Source: Oxalobacteraceae bacterium CAVE-383 (lineage in GTDB: Bacteria > Pseudomonadota > Gammaproteobacteria > Burkholderiales > Burkholderiaceae_D). Taken from it: a stretch of DNA of 64,000 nt. This document shows positions 52,201 to 61,638 of the stretch, piece by piece. The position numbers were made by a program, and so were the translations under genes. Within the stretch, counting starts at the first letter, position 1. Each line of letters opens with the position of its first letter. The notes under the pieces are model-generated. The model was not told where the DNA came from and made no database searches. It was given only the letters and a program-made list of their open reading frames with translations. The stretch spans positions 62,001-126,000 of the forward strand of contig REGP01000002.1 of the NCBI GenBank assembly GCA_004134995.1, read 5' to 3'.

Positions 52201-55200
52201 CGTCAGCCTGAGCAACGCCACGCTGGCGCACGGCGCCAGCTGCACGGTCACGGCCAACATCACGCTGACCACCGCCAACACCGTGCAGGACACCATTCCG
52301 ATCGGCGCTGTGAAAACGGCAGAAGGCATCTCCAATACCACCGCTACCGTCAGCAGCCTGAATGCGGGCGGCAACATCGGCGTGACCAAGAGCTTCAATC
52401 CTGCCGTGATTGCGCCCGGCGGGCGCAGCAGAATGCGCCTGACCTTTATCAATCCGGTCGCCATTTCGCTGGCCGGCCTGAGCGTGGTCGACGATTTCCC
52501 GGCCAGCGGCATCAGCGTCGCGGCCAGCAACCCGAATGCGCTGACAACCTGTACCGGCGCTGCATTCACCGCGCCCCCCGGCGCCACTTCGGTGGGCATG
52601 ACCGGCGGATCGCTGCCGGCCGCGGTCGCGGGCGTATCGTCCACCTGTTTTGCCGAAGTCGACGTCACGGCGACCGCCGTGGGCCCGCATACCAATACCA
52701 TTCTCGCGCATGACGTGGACGGCACCATCGGCGGCGGCAGCGTCGACAATCCGGTGCCGGCCTCGGCGATCCTGAACGTGCGCACGCCGGTGGTCATCGC
52801 CAAGTCGTTCAATCCGACCAGCGTGCAGCCGAGCGTGCCGTCGACCGTCACCATCACGCTGACCAACCCCAACGCCATCGCGTTGACCGGCGCCAGCTTC
52901 ATCGACAATCTGCCGGCCAACCTGGTCGTGGCGCAGACGCCGGCGGCATCGATGTCTTGCCCAAGCGGCGTCGCGGGTTCGGTGACGGCGGCCGTATCGG
53001 CGACGTCGGTCACCGTGGCCGGCGCCACCATCGCGGCCAACGGCGCCTGTACCGTGACCTTCAAGGTGGTCAGCAACATCGCCGCCACCTACACCAATAC
53101 GATTCCGGCGGGCGGCCTGACCACTGTCGAAGGCGTCACCAACAGCACGCCGGCCACGGCCACGCTGAGCCTGCTGGATCCGCCGACCGTCGCCAAGCAG
53201 TTCGTGCCGGTATCGATCGCTTCCGGCAACATCTCGACCCTGACCATCGTGCTCGGCAACACCAACGCGACACCGGTCACCCTGAGCGCCGACCTGGTCG
53301 ATACGCTGCCGACCGTGCCCGGCAATATCGTGGTCGCGGCGGCGCCGAATATCGCCGGCAGCACTTGCACGCAGGGCAACATTGTCGCAACGGCCGGCGG
53401 CGCAACCGTGACGTATAAAAACGGCGCGACCATTCCGGCCGGCGGCTGCACCATCGTCGTCGACGTGACCGGTACCGTGGTCGGCAACTACAACAACTTC
53501 ATTCCGGCCGGCGACCTGAAGACCAATACCGGCAACAATCCGCAGCCGGCCACCGCCAATCTGACGATCAGCCCGCTGGGTTCGATTTCGGGCCGCGTGT
53601 TCAAGGACAACAGCGTGGTGCCGGACGGCATTTTCAATGGCACGGACGCCGGGATCGCCAACGTCGCGATTCATTTGCAGGGCGCCGAAACGGTCGGCGG
53701 CGCGATCATCTCGGCCGATGCCGTTACCGATGCGCTGGGCAACTATGCATTCACCGGTTTGAATGCGGGTACATATACCGTATCTGAACCGGCCCAGCCT
53801 ACCGGCACCGTCAACGGCATTACCACCGCCGGCGCGGTCAGCGGCCCCGGCGGCGGCAGCAGCGGCGCTGTCACGGCGGTAACGACAACGCCAAGCCTCA
53901 TTTCCAATATCGTGCTGGGCAATGGCGCCGGCACCGTATCGGTCTCGCCGAACAACAATTTCGCCGAAGTGGTGCGCTCATCCATCGCCGGCAATGTGTT
54001 CCTGGACCAGGACAACAGCGGCACGAAAGACGCCGCCGATACGCCGCTGGCCAGCGTGACGATCCAACTGCTCAAGGGCGGCTCGGTGGTTGCCACGACA
54101 ACGACCGATGCGAGCGGCGCCTACGCGTTCCCGAATCTGGATCCGGGCACCTACACCCTGCGCGAACCGACCCAGCCGCCGAGCACCGTCAACGGCAAGA
54201 CCGTGCCGGGCACGGTCGGCAACGGCGGCAGCGCCGGCACCGCCACGCTGCCGACGGTCACGCCAAGCCAGATCGCCAGCATCATCCTGCCGCCGAACAC
54301 CGCAGCCACCGCGTTCAATTTCGCCGAACTGACGAGCGGCCGCCAGATCTCGGGCCGCGTCTACAACGATGTCGACGGCAACCACCTGTTCGACAATACG
54401 GATACCGGCATCGCCAACATCGTGGTGAACCTGAGCGGCACCGACGTCAACGGCCAGCCGGTGACGGCGACCACGACCACCGGCCCCGACGGCCGCTATA
54501 TCTTCACCGGCCTGGTCGAAGGCACCTATACCGTGACCGAGCCGACCCAGCCGCCGCACACCACCGACGGCACCACCAATGTGGGCACCGCCGGCGGTAC
54601 CGCGACGCCATTGGGCACGACGCCGTCGAAGATCATGACCATTCCGCTGACCGGCGCCACGATCAGCTCGACCGACAACAACTTCGGCGAAACGCCGATC
54701 CTGATCGGCACGGTATCGGGCAAGGTCTATATCGACGCCAACAACAACGGCATCATCGATGCCGGCGAGCTGGGTGTGAACACCACGCCCGGCGTGTCGA
54801 TCACGCTCTCCGGCACCCAGGCCGACAACGTGACGCCGTTCACCCAGACCGTGCAGACCCTGGCCGACGGCAGCTACAGCTTCCCGAACGTGCCGATCAG
54901 TAATACGACCGGCTACACCATCACCGAAATCCAGCCGGCGTTCTACAAGGACGGCAAGACCACGGTGGCTCCCGGCAACCCCGGCACGGCATCGTCGGGC
55001 AAACCGGTCTCGGCCAACAACACCGACGTTATCCGCGGCGTGGTGGTGCAGGGCGGCGATGTGCTGCCGAACTACAACTTCGGCGAACTGCCGAATATCG
55101 CACTCGGCCTGATTCCGCCTATCGTCAACGGCTACGTGTATCTGGACAAGGACCACGACCGCACCCGCGACAACGACGGCACCTCGATCGGCCAGCCCGG

Positions 55201-56920
55201 CTGGACCGTGAACCTGACGCAAGGCGGCACGCAGATCTGCACCACCACTACCGATGCGGTCGGCTTCTACCAGTTCGACAACCTGCATTGCCCGGGCTAT
55301 GAAACCGGCCTGCCGACCGGCGCCGGCTTCAAGATCACCTTCACCCTGAACGGCAGCAACCTGCCGGCAGTGCCGCAATCCGGCGGCGGGCGCGGCACTG
55401 TGCCTACCGGCGGCGGCGTGATCGACAACATCACCCTGAACGCGGCCGACCAGGTGGTCGAGCAGGATCTGCCGCTGGATCCGTCCGGCGTGATCTACGA
55501 TTCCTCGTCGCGCAATCCGGTCCCCGGCGCGGTCATCAGCATCAGCGGGCCGCCGGGCTTCGATCCGAGCACGCAACTGGTCGGTGGCGCCGCGCTGCAG
55601 ACGCAGACTGTGGGCAGCAACGGCTTCTATGAATTCCTGCTGCAGAATGCCTTCCCGAACGGCACGTATACCTTGTCGGTGATTGCGCCGGGCGGTTATC
55701 AGCCTGCGCCGTCGAGCGTGCTGCCGCCTTGCACCAATGCGCCGCTGATAGTGGGCGCCGCGCCGGCCCCGGCGCTGGTGCAGGCCAGCAATACGGCGCC
55801 GGGCCAGTCGGTGCCGCAGCCGGCCAGCCTGGCGGCCTGCCCTGGCCTGGTGCCGGGCGGTTCGAATACCACCCAGTACTTCTTCAGCTTCGTGATCGAC
55901 CATACGTCGGCCAATATCCTGAACAACCACATTCCGCTCGATCCGATGAGTTCGTCGCAGATCCTGGTTTCCAAGACGACGCCGCTGGTCAACGTGTCGC
56001 GCGGCGATCTGGTGCCGTACACCATTACCGCCACCAACACGCTGGCTTCGCCGCTGGCCAATGTCGCGGTGCGCGACCAGATTCCGCCGGGCTTCAAGTA
56101 CCGCATCGGCAGCGCTTCGGTCAACGGCGTCGGCATGGAGCCGGCCGTATCCGGCCGCATCCTGACCTGGCCTGCGCAGAATTTCGCCGCCAAGGAAAAG
56201 AAGACTTATCGCCTGATCCTGCAAGTCGGCTCCGGCGTTGGCGACGGCAAGTATGTGAACCAGGGCTTTGCGATCGATTTCGCGACCGGCTTCATGTTGT
56301 CGAACCTGGCCACGGCCACCGTCAACGTGGTGCCGGATCCGACCTTCGATTGCCCGGACGTGATCGGCAAGGTATTCGACGACAGGAACGGCAATGGCTA
56401 CCAGGACCAGGGCGAACCGGGCATTCCGGCGGTGCGCCTGGCCACAGCCCGGGGCCTGCTGGTGATGACCGATGCCGAAGGCCGCTTCCATGTGCCTTGT
56501 CCGGAAATCCCGAATCCGGACCGTGGCAGCAACTTCGTCATGAAGCTGGATCCGCGCACGCTGCCCAGCGGGTATCGGATCACCACCGAGAATCCGCGCG
56601 ACATCCGCCTGACGCGAGGCAAGGTCAGCAAGCTGAACTTCGGCGCGACCATCCACCGCGTTGTCCGTCTGGAACTGAGCGACAGCGCCTTCCTGCCGAA
56701 CAGCGAAGCCTTGCAGCCGCAATGGCAGAAGCAGCTCGATGCCCTGCCGGAAACATTGAAGCAGCGGCCGTCGGTGGTGCGGCTGAGTTACACGGACGGC
56801 AGCGACAGCCGGGAACTGATGCAAAAGCGGATCGCCGCGATCAGCAAGCAAATAAAGGGGCGCTGGACCGCGCTTAAGGGGCAGTACACGCTCGATATCG
56901 AAACCGAGGACGCGCAATGA
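49265..56920 (+). CDS. Giant exported DUF11 / SdrD-B-like repeat protein
   Basis: A 2,551-residue protein with signal peptide (cut near THAHA-type site STQAHA). About residues 40-1435 hold some nine DUF11/Ig-like repeats, each opening with a variant of the motif KSFxPxxI (for example IDKSFSPSTIVRGDQPTTLT). About 1439-2230 hold SdrD-B/Cna-B-like repeats (GRVYNDVDGNHLFDNTDTGI, then GTYTVTEP). A further DUF11 lies near 2235, another SdrD-B-like unit near 2362, and a degenerate OmpA-like end at 2467-2551. TACAAT at 49244-49249 would give a very short leader; no Shine-Dalgarno is seen. Its stop overlaps the OmpA-barrel gene, its likely outer-membrane partner. Confidence 0.85.
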   Translation: MRHTPIFGRVSRAIAGSSLSAALLLCAGFGFSTQAHAALGVSMTTAPGAPNPINPGDTTTFRIILTNSSTAADVTGVGFADTMDARLFVVDPVAVASCLDGNGGTVASSATVIAPLRGNTITVSGETVPKAVGGVSGLCTIDVKVTSVANNQAPVNTIGVGDVTGTESGSTISNGTLASQSITVNNLNVPTIDKSFSPSTIVRGDQPTTLTIHINNPNSVNLPLNDATDVNAFAIQDSLQGGLQVAPTPNASVSCPGGVNPAFAPAAGATAISAVGGAVGPNASCTLKVDVIGTSTAGVFSSGMPNTISRTADFFNKRGLVPPSDASATLTVNSLLRVTKTFDNDPLRAGQATTMTIKLINGGSATSMSNISFTDSPIDGLAGARLTVSGAPTLTACGGGSATPTAANAGISASGIGIAPGATCTIVVPYTATLATPGVPQTFTNTIAEGSITVGSDNTIKNQQAAATVTVVDQVTVQKTASPLIVAPGNGVKYTLTVNNFSPSPLDGLKVPDQLPGGLVAMPTLPAAPQITGGTCTGLTSDFSVPGKPVFTIGSFPPTSSAVASSCQITFWAMVPTNAANNVALQNTIAAGDVQIGAGPGLNHDQSNTVTSTTSTSVVALSKSFTPSSAFEGTVSILKIRITNITGNAFTASTLTDNLPLANAGSTGQMVIANPADASTTCVGATVTAPAGGTQLKLTNATILGRTGNGTGPDGFCDVLVKIIAPPGTYDNVLPPGAFSGTQTFADNSTAPISNIGTVTQSMVYNSALVPAKSFLPATITPGGRSTVRVNLTNIGTAALTNVAVTDPLPANMKVATPSNTYTTCSGTPVLTAVPDATSASASGLIVPPTGACDFLFDITGSGTAGWTNTIPAGNVTAANGVKNITAISANLANSNSAALNVTNGTSPATLSAPGQVSVLTVTITNNGTLDLSNVSLNNYFTNNGLATGAATGMQVAATPGLSTTCPGGIVSSAADGSSVSLSNATLAHGASCTVTANITLTTANTVQDTIPIGAVKTAEGISNTTATVSSLNAGGNIGVTKSFNPAVIAPGGRSRMRLTFINPVAISLAGLSVVDDFPASGISVAASNPNALTTCTGAAFTAPPGATSVGMTGGSLPAAVAGVSSTCFAEVDVTATAVGPHTNTILAHDVDGTIGGGSVDNPVPASAILNVRTPVVIAKSFNPTSVQPSVPSTVTITLTNPNAIALTGASFIDNLPANLVVAQTPAASMSCPSGVAGSVTAAVSATSVTVAGATIAANGACTVTFKVVSNIAATYTNTIPAGGLTTVEGVTNSTPATATLSLLDPPTVAKQFVPVSIASGNISTLTIVLGNTNATPVTLSADLVDTLPTVPGNIVVAAAPNIAGSTCTQGNIVATAGGATVTYKNGATIPAGGCTIVVDVTGTVVGNYNNFIPAGDLKTNTGNNPQPATANLTISPLGSISGRVFKDNSVVPDGIFNGTDAGIANVAIHLQGAETVGGAIISADAVTDALGNYAFTGLNAGTYTVSEPAQPTGTVNGITTAGAVSGPGGGSSGAVTAVTTTPSLISNIVLGNGAGTVSVSPNNNFAEVVRSSIAGNVFLDQDNSGTKDAADTPLASVTIQLLKGGSVVATTTTDASGAYAFPNLDPGTYTLREPTQPPSTVNGKTVPGTVGNGGSAGTATLPTVTPSQIASIILPPNTAATAFNFAELTSGRQISGRVYNDVDGNHLFDNTDTGIANIVVNLSGTDVNGQPVTATTTTGPDGRYIFTGLVEGTYTVTEPTQPPHTTDGTTNVGTAGGTATPLGTTPSKIMTIPLTGATISSTDNNFGETPILIGTVSGKVYIDANNNGIIDAGELGVNTTPGVSITLSGTQADNVTPFTQTVQTLADGSYSFPNVPISNTTGYTITEIQPAFYKDGKTTVAPGNPGTASSGKPVSANNTDVIRGVVVQGGDVLPNYNFGELPNIALGLIPPIVNGYVYLDKDHDRTRDNDGTSIGQPGWTVNLTQGGTQICTTTTDAVGFYQFDNLHCPGYETGLPTGAGFKITFTLNGSNLPAVPQSGGGRGTVPTGGGVIDNITLNAADQVVEQDLPLDPSGVIYDSSSRNPVPGAVISISGPPGFDPSTQLVGGAALQTQTVGSNGFYEFLLQNAFPNGTYTLSVIAPGGYQPAPSSVLPPCTNAPLIVGAAPAPALVQASNTAPGQSVPQPASLAACPGLVPGGSNTTQYFFSFVIDHTSANILNNHIPLDPMSSSQILVSKTTPLVNVSRGDLVPYTITATNTLASPLANVAVRDQIPPGFKYRIGSASVNGVGMEPAVSGRILTWPAQNFAAKEKKTYRLILQVGSGVGDGKYVNQGFAIDFATGFMLSNLATATVNVVPDPTFDCPDVIGKVFDDRNGNGYQDQGEPGIPAVRLATARGLLVMTDAEGRFHVPCPEIPNPDRGSNFVMKLDPRTLPSGYRITTENPRDIRLTRGKVSKLNFGATIHRVVRLELSDSAFLPNSEALQPQWQKQLDALPETLKQRPSVVRLSYTDGSDSRELMQKRIAAISKQIKGRWTALKGQYTLDIETEDAQ

Positions 56921-59900
56921 GCACCATAAGGGGTGAGGGCGGCTTTAAAAAGGCCGGCTTTAATTTACGGGCAAAACGGATAACCATTCTGTTGGGCGCG
57001 GTGGGGATGATGAGCTGCCTGCCGATCAAGGCGCAGGACGTCGATGCACAGAAAAACGACGGCAAGGTGCGCGGCAAGATGGTCGACCGCAGCCGCGTCG
57101 ACGATGCCGCCGTGGCGCCGGATACGGAGACACAAAGCACCGCCTTCGATGGCCTGCAACCCTCCGCGCTCACCGTCGCGGAACGCAAGACCATGCTGGA
57201 AAACGCTGCCCCGCAAAGCGATGCGCAAGCCAGCGTCAGCCTGAGCGACCGCGCCGGCACCGGCCATTTCGATTCGGGCAAGGCGGTCCTGCTGCCGCCG
57301 ACCACGCAGGCGCTGGACGAGCTGATCCGGCAATTGCAGGGCAAGACCGATATCCATGTCCAGATCACCGGCCATACCGATAGCCAGCGTATCGCCGCGC
57401 CGCTGCGGCCGACTTATCCGAACAACCAGGCCTTGTCGGAAGCGCGCGCGCTGGCCATTGCCGCCTATATGAAGCAGCGCCTGCAGGCGCCGGCGGCAGC
57501 CTTCGCGGTGGCCGGCAAGGGCGAATCGCAGCCGGTCGCCACCAATGCGACGCCGGCCGGCATGGCGCAGAACCGGCGTGTCGAAATCAAGGTCTGGTAT
57601 CGCGAACCGGTTGTGGCGTTGCCGCAGCCGAAGGAGCCGCGCATGGATTGCGCGCCGGGTTCGGCATTGGCGTCGGCTGCAGCACCGGCCGCGGGCGCTG
57701 CCGCACCGGTCGAAGCGCTGCCGTTCTCGATTACCGTCGACGGCCAGCCGGTCAACGGCGCCAAGGCGCAGGAAGCCGATGGCCAGCGCTGCGTCGACGT
57801 GGCGCTGGAGAAGGCCGATATTCAAATCAAATACGATCCGCTCGACGCCACCCCGGCGCTCAACGTCTGGGTCGCGGGCAGCACGGCGGTGCGCGGCAAG
57901 CCGATGTATTTCGGCAGCTACACCAACTATGCATGGTGGCTGCGCAAGGGCGAATTGCGGGTGTTCGCAAAAGGCCAGACCGGCCAGGAAACGCCGTTGG
58001 CGGTGATCCCGCTGAAGCCGGGCGAAGCGGTGCAATGGCAGGCGCCCGACAGCGCGCCGGGCGAAATGATGTATCTGCTGCGCGTCTACGACGAGCATGG
58101 CGCGTTCGATGAAACCCTGTTGAAGCCATTGCGCCTGGCCGACCGCGGCGATCCGCTGGTCACCCGGGAACGCATCAACCGCGAACGCCTGGCCGGCTGG
58201 GGCGAATCCAGCCTGCGCCTGAAAAATATTCCGGCCAAGGGCGGTTCGGTCACCATCAGCGGCGAGCGTATCAAGCCCGACGAATACGTGACGGCGATGG
58301 GCATGCCGGTGCCGGTCGACGACAAGGGCAAGTTCGCGATGCGGCAGATTCTGCCGGCCGGTCCGCACAGCGTGGAAGTGGCGGTCAAGGATGCCGCCGG
58401 CGCGGGCGCCAGCTTCCGCCGCAATCTGTCGATCGCCGACAAGGACTGGTTCTATATCGGCCTGGCCGACCTGACCGTGGGCCGCGACAAGACCACCGGC
58501 CCAGCGTCGCTGGTGACGCAGGATGCCACCCACTACAACAACGCCACCTCCATCGACGGCCGCGGCGCGTTTTACCTGAAAGGCAAAATCCGCGGCGACT
58601 ATCTGCTCACGGCCAGCGCCGATACCCAGGAACAGCCGCTGAAGAATCTGTTCAGCAATTTCCAGGCAAAGGATCCGAACTACCTGCTGCGCCGCATCGA
58701 TCCGGACCGCTACTATCCGGTCTACGGCGACGACAGCACCGTGGTCGACGACGCGCCCACGCAGGGCAAGTTTTACGTGCGCGTCGAAAAAGACGGCTCG
58801 TCGGCGATGTGGGGTAATTTCCAGACCGCGTGGACCGGCACCGAGCTGACCCAATACAGCCGCGGCCTGTACGGCGCCAACGTGGTGTGGAACGACCGCA
58901 AGACCACCAGCTACGGCGAAAAGGCCAGCACCGTCAACGCCTTCGTGGCCGATCCCGGCACGCTGCAGTCGCGTGAGGAATTCCGCGGCACCGGCGGTTC
59001 GCTCTACTACCTGCAGCACCTGGACGCGACCGAAGGTTCGGAACGCCTGTGGGTCGAAGTGCGCGACAAGGATTCCGGGCTGGCGATTCAGCGCACGCCG
59101 CTGACCCAGGCGCAGGATTATGAAATCGATTACATCCAGGGCCGGGTGACCTTGCGCGCGCCGCTGCCGTCGGTTTCCGACGGCAGCACGCTGATCCAGA
59201 CCTCGACCGCCAACGGCAATCCGGTCTATCTGATCGCAACCTATGAATACACGCCGGGACTCACGCAGGTCAACGGCAACGCCATCGGCCTGCGCGCCAG
59301 CCACTGGTTCAACGACCATATCCGTGTCGGCGGCAGCATTTACCGCCAGGGCCAGAATGCACAGGACCAGAATCTGCAGGGACTGGATACCACGTTGCGT
59401 TACAAACCCGGCACCTGGGTCAAGGCCGAAGTGGCGCGTTCTTCCGGCATCGGCAATACCGCGTTGACGTCGCTGACGGGCGGCTTCGACTTTGCGCAAA
59501 ACCAGCCGACCGACAAGGCGGCGATGGCCGAACGCTTCGACGCCGCGATGGATTTGAGCGAAATCAGCAATCTGCATGGCCGCATTTCGGCCTACTACCA
59601 GCATCGCGACGACGGATTCTCCGGCCCCGGCCTGGCCACCGCCGGCGGCGAAGCCATGACGCAGGAAGGCATGTCGGCAACCGTGCCGGTCGGCCAGCGC
59701 ACCGAAGTCAGCGTCAAGGTCGACGAGCGCGATGCGCTGAGCCAGAACGCAAAATCGGCGGAAGGCGCGCTGCGCCACAAGATCGACGCCGAATGGGGCG
59801 TCTCGGCCGGCCTGCGCGAGGACAATCGCAACAGCGCCAACCAGACCCCGGGCGTGCTGACCGTTGCCAGCCCGACGCTGGCGCAAAACGGTTCGCGCAC

Positions 59901-61515
59901 CGATGTGATCGTGCGGGTCGATTACCGTCCGCTACAGGATGGCGAAGCCGGGAAGCTGGCCGCGATGCAGGAAGGCGACAGCAATAATCTGGCGGCCACC
60001 TATGCTTCGACGCCGTTGCCGCAAGCCGGTCCATCGACGGCAATGCCGTTGCCGGTCGGTTCTTCGGCGCAGGCGCCGGCGCCAATGGCTCCCACCGGGG
60101 GCGACGCGCTGGCCGGCAGTCTCGATCATTCCGGTCCCGCATCGTCGCTGCTGCCTGGCGCCATGGGTTCCGGCAGCGCCGATAACCGCGCCACGCTGGA
60201 CGCCACCTCCTCGGCCGGCGTTGCCGCCGCGCGCGTGCCGGGCCTGCAATACAAGCCTTGGGACAGCTACGGCTTCGTGCAGGGCACCGTGGCGCGCACC
60301 GGCGACCGCGGCGAAAACGACCGCGCCGGCCTCGGCGGCAGCTATCAGGTCAGCAACCGCCTGCGGCTGGGTGCGGAAGCCTCCGGCGGCAGCGGCGGCG
60401 CGGGCGGCCGCCTGTCGGGCGATTACCAGGTCGACGACCGCAGCACGGTCTATCTGACCTACACCATGGAAACCGAGAGCCAGGATAATAACTACGCCGG
60501 CCGCCAGGGCACGCTGACCTCGGGCACGCATTACCGCTACAGCGACCAGGTCGGCATGTTCGCCGAAACGCGCTGGGCCGACGGCGCCGGTCCGAAAAGC
60601 CTGACGCATGCGTTCGGCGTGGATTACGCGCCCGACGCGCACTGGACCACGGGCGCCAAATACGAAACCGGCACCTTGTCGGATCCGGTATCGGGCGACC
60701 TGAAGCGCAATGCCATCAGCTTCAACGCGGCGTACAAGTACCAGGATCTGAAATACACCGGCGCACTGGAATACCGCACCGACAAAAGCACCACGCTGGG
60801 CAGCGTGGCCGGGGTTTGCATGACGGTCGACGTCAACGGCAACTGCACCAGCAATCCCGGCACCAGCGATCGCCACACCTGGCTGCTGAAGAACTCGGTG
60901 CAGTATCAGTACGATCCGTCCTGGCGCCTGCTCGGCAAGCTCAATCTGTCGCGCAGCGCCGCCAGCCAGGGCGCGTTCTATGACGGCGATTACAGTGAAA
61001 TCGTGGCGGGCGCGGCTTACCGGCCGGTCGACAACGACCGTTGGAATACGCTGTTCAAATACACGTATTTCTACAATCTGCCATCGCCTGGCCAGATCGA
61101 CAGCGTCACCGGCGGCGCGCTCGACTTCACCCAGAAGAGCCATGTGCTGGACGTCGACACCACCTACGATCTGGTGCCGTGGCTGTCCATCGGCGGCAAG
61201 TACGGTTTGCGCATGGGCAGCCTGACCGCCTCCAAGGACGGCAGCACCGGCTGGTTCTCCAGCCAGGCCGATCTGATGGTGTTGCGCCTCGACCTGCATC
61301 TGGTCAAGGAGTGGGATGCGCTGCTGGAAATGCGCCGCCTGCGCGTGAAGGAAGCCGACGATGCGCGTTCCGGCTTCCTGGCCGGCGTGTATCGCCATGT
61401 CACGGAAAACGTCAAGATCGGGGTCGGCTACAACTTCACCGATTTCTCGGACGACCTGACCGACATGTCCTATCGCAGCCATGGTTTCTTCCTGAATGCG
61501 CTGGCGACGTTTTAA
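56917..61515 (+). CDS. OmpA-domain outer-membrane beta-barrel protein, partner of the giant repeat protein
   Basis: The 1,532-residue protein has a signal segment (ITILLGAVGMMSCLPIKAQ), an OmpA-like peptidoglycan-binding domain at about 105-230 (HVQITGHTDSQRI, then NQALSEARALAIAAYM and NRRVEIKVWY), Ig-like domains (about 420-510), and a long beta-rich region. About 1115-1532 consists of alternating strands and ends with ALATF, the terminal Phe typical of outer-membrane barrels. It starts at the ATG overlapping the previous stop. It probably anchors or exports the giant repeat protein; no other secretion gene is adjacent. The family beyond OmpA is not recognised. Confidence 0.8.
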   Translation: MSTIRGEGGFKKAGFNLRAKRITILLGAVGMMSCLPIKAQDVDAQKNDGKVRGKMVDRSRVDDAAVAPDTETQSTAFDGLQPSALTVAERKTMLENAAPQSDAQASVSLSDRAGTGHFDSGKAVLLPPTTQALDELIRQLQGKTDIHVQITGHTDSQRIAAPLRPTYPNNQALSEARALAIAAYMKQRLQAPAAAFAVAGKGESQPVATNATPAGMAQNRRVEIKVWYREPVVALPQPKEPRMDCAPGSALASAAAPAAGAAAPVEALPFSITVDGQPVNGAKAQEADGQRCVDVALEKADIQIKYDPLDATPALNVWVAGSTAVRGKPMYFGSYTNYAWWLRKGELRVFAKGQTGQETPLAVIPLKPGEAVQWQAPDSAPGEMMYLLRVYDEHGAFDETLLKPLRLADRGDPLVTRERINRERLAGWGESSLRLKNIPAKGGSVTISGERIKPDEYVTAMGMPVPVDDKGKFAMRQILPAGPHSVEVAVKDAAGAGASFRRNLSIADKDWFYIGLADLTVGRDKTTGPASLVTQDATHYNNATSIDGRGAFYLKGKIRGDYLLTASADTQEQPLKNLFSNFQAKDPNYLLRRIDPDRYYPVYGDDSTVVDDAPTQGKFYVRVEKDGSSAMWGNFQTAWTGTELTQYSRGLYGANVVWNDRKTTSYGEKASTVNAFVADPGTLQSREEFRGTGGSLYYLQHLDATEGSERLWVEVRDKDSGLAIQRTPLTQAQDYEIDYIQGRVTLRAPLPSVSDGSTLIQTSTANGNPVYLIATYEYTPGLTQVNGNAIGLRASHWFNDHIRVGGSIYRQGQNAQDQNLQGLDTTLRYKPGTWVKAEVARSSGIGNTALTSLTGGFDFAQNQPTDKAAMAERFDAAMDLSEISNLHGRISAYYQHRDDGFSGPGLATAGGEAMTQEGMSATVPVGQRTEVSVKVDERDALSQNAKSAEGALRHKIDAEWGVSAGLREDNRNSANQTPGVLTVASPTLAQNGSRTDVIVRVDYRPLQDGEAGKLAAMQEGDSNNLAATYASTPLPQAGPSTAMPLPVGSSAQAPAPMAPTGGDALAGSLDHSGPASSLLPGAMGSGSADNRATLDATSSAGVAAARVPGLQYKPWDSYGFVQGTVARTGDRGENDRAGLGGSYQVSNRLRLGAEASGGSGGAGGRLSGDYQVDDRSTVYLTYTMETESQDNNYAGRQGTLTSGTHYRYSDQVGMFAETRWADGAGPKSLTHAFGVDYAPDAHWTTGAKYETGTLSDPVSGDLKRNAISFNAAYKYQDLKYTGALEYRTDKSTTLGSVAGVCMTVDVNGNCTSNPGTSDRHTWLLKNSVQYQYDPSWRLLGKLNLSRSAASQGAFYDGDYSEIVAGAAYRPVDNDRWNTLFKYTYFYNLPSPGQIDSVTGGALDFTQKSHVLDVDTTYDLVPWLSIGGKYGLRMGSLTASKDGSTGWFSSQADLMVLRLDLHLVKEWDALLEMRRLRVKEADDARSGFLAGVYRHVTENVKIGVGYNFTDFSDDLTDMSYRSHGFFLNALATF

Positions 61516-61551
61516 GGCATGATTTTCCGCGCGTAATAAATGTGTCTTTGG

Positions 61552-61578
61552 CGGCCGGTAATCGACGATTGCCGGCCG
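61552..61578 (+). terminator. Rho-independent terminator after the OmpA-barrel gene
   Basis: CGGCCGGTAATC-gac-GATTGCCGGCCG forms a twelve-pair stem with one G-T wobble, followed by TTATTACTTT. It lies 36 bases after the stop and separates the surface operon from the next kinase. Confidence 0.8.
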
Positions 61579-61638
61579 TTATTACTTTAAGATACGGCAT
61601 CTGTTTTTGGTATTCCGTTTCCGTTGCCGATCATCCCC

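Noticed and set aside
50894-56917. Very long minus-strand frames opposite the DUF11 gene
   Set aside because: Repeat-rich GC coding leaves them open; they contain only Arg/Gly/Asp-rich sequence with no domain or ribosome site.
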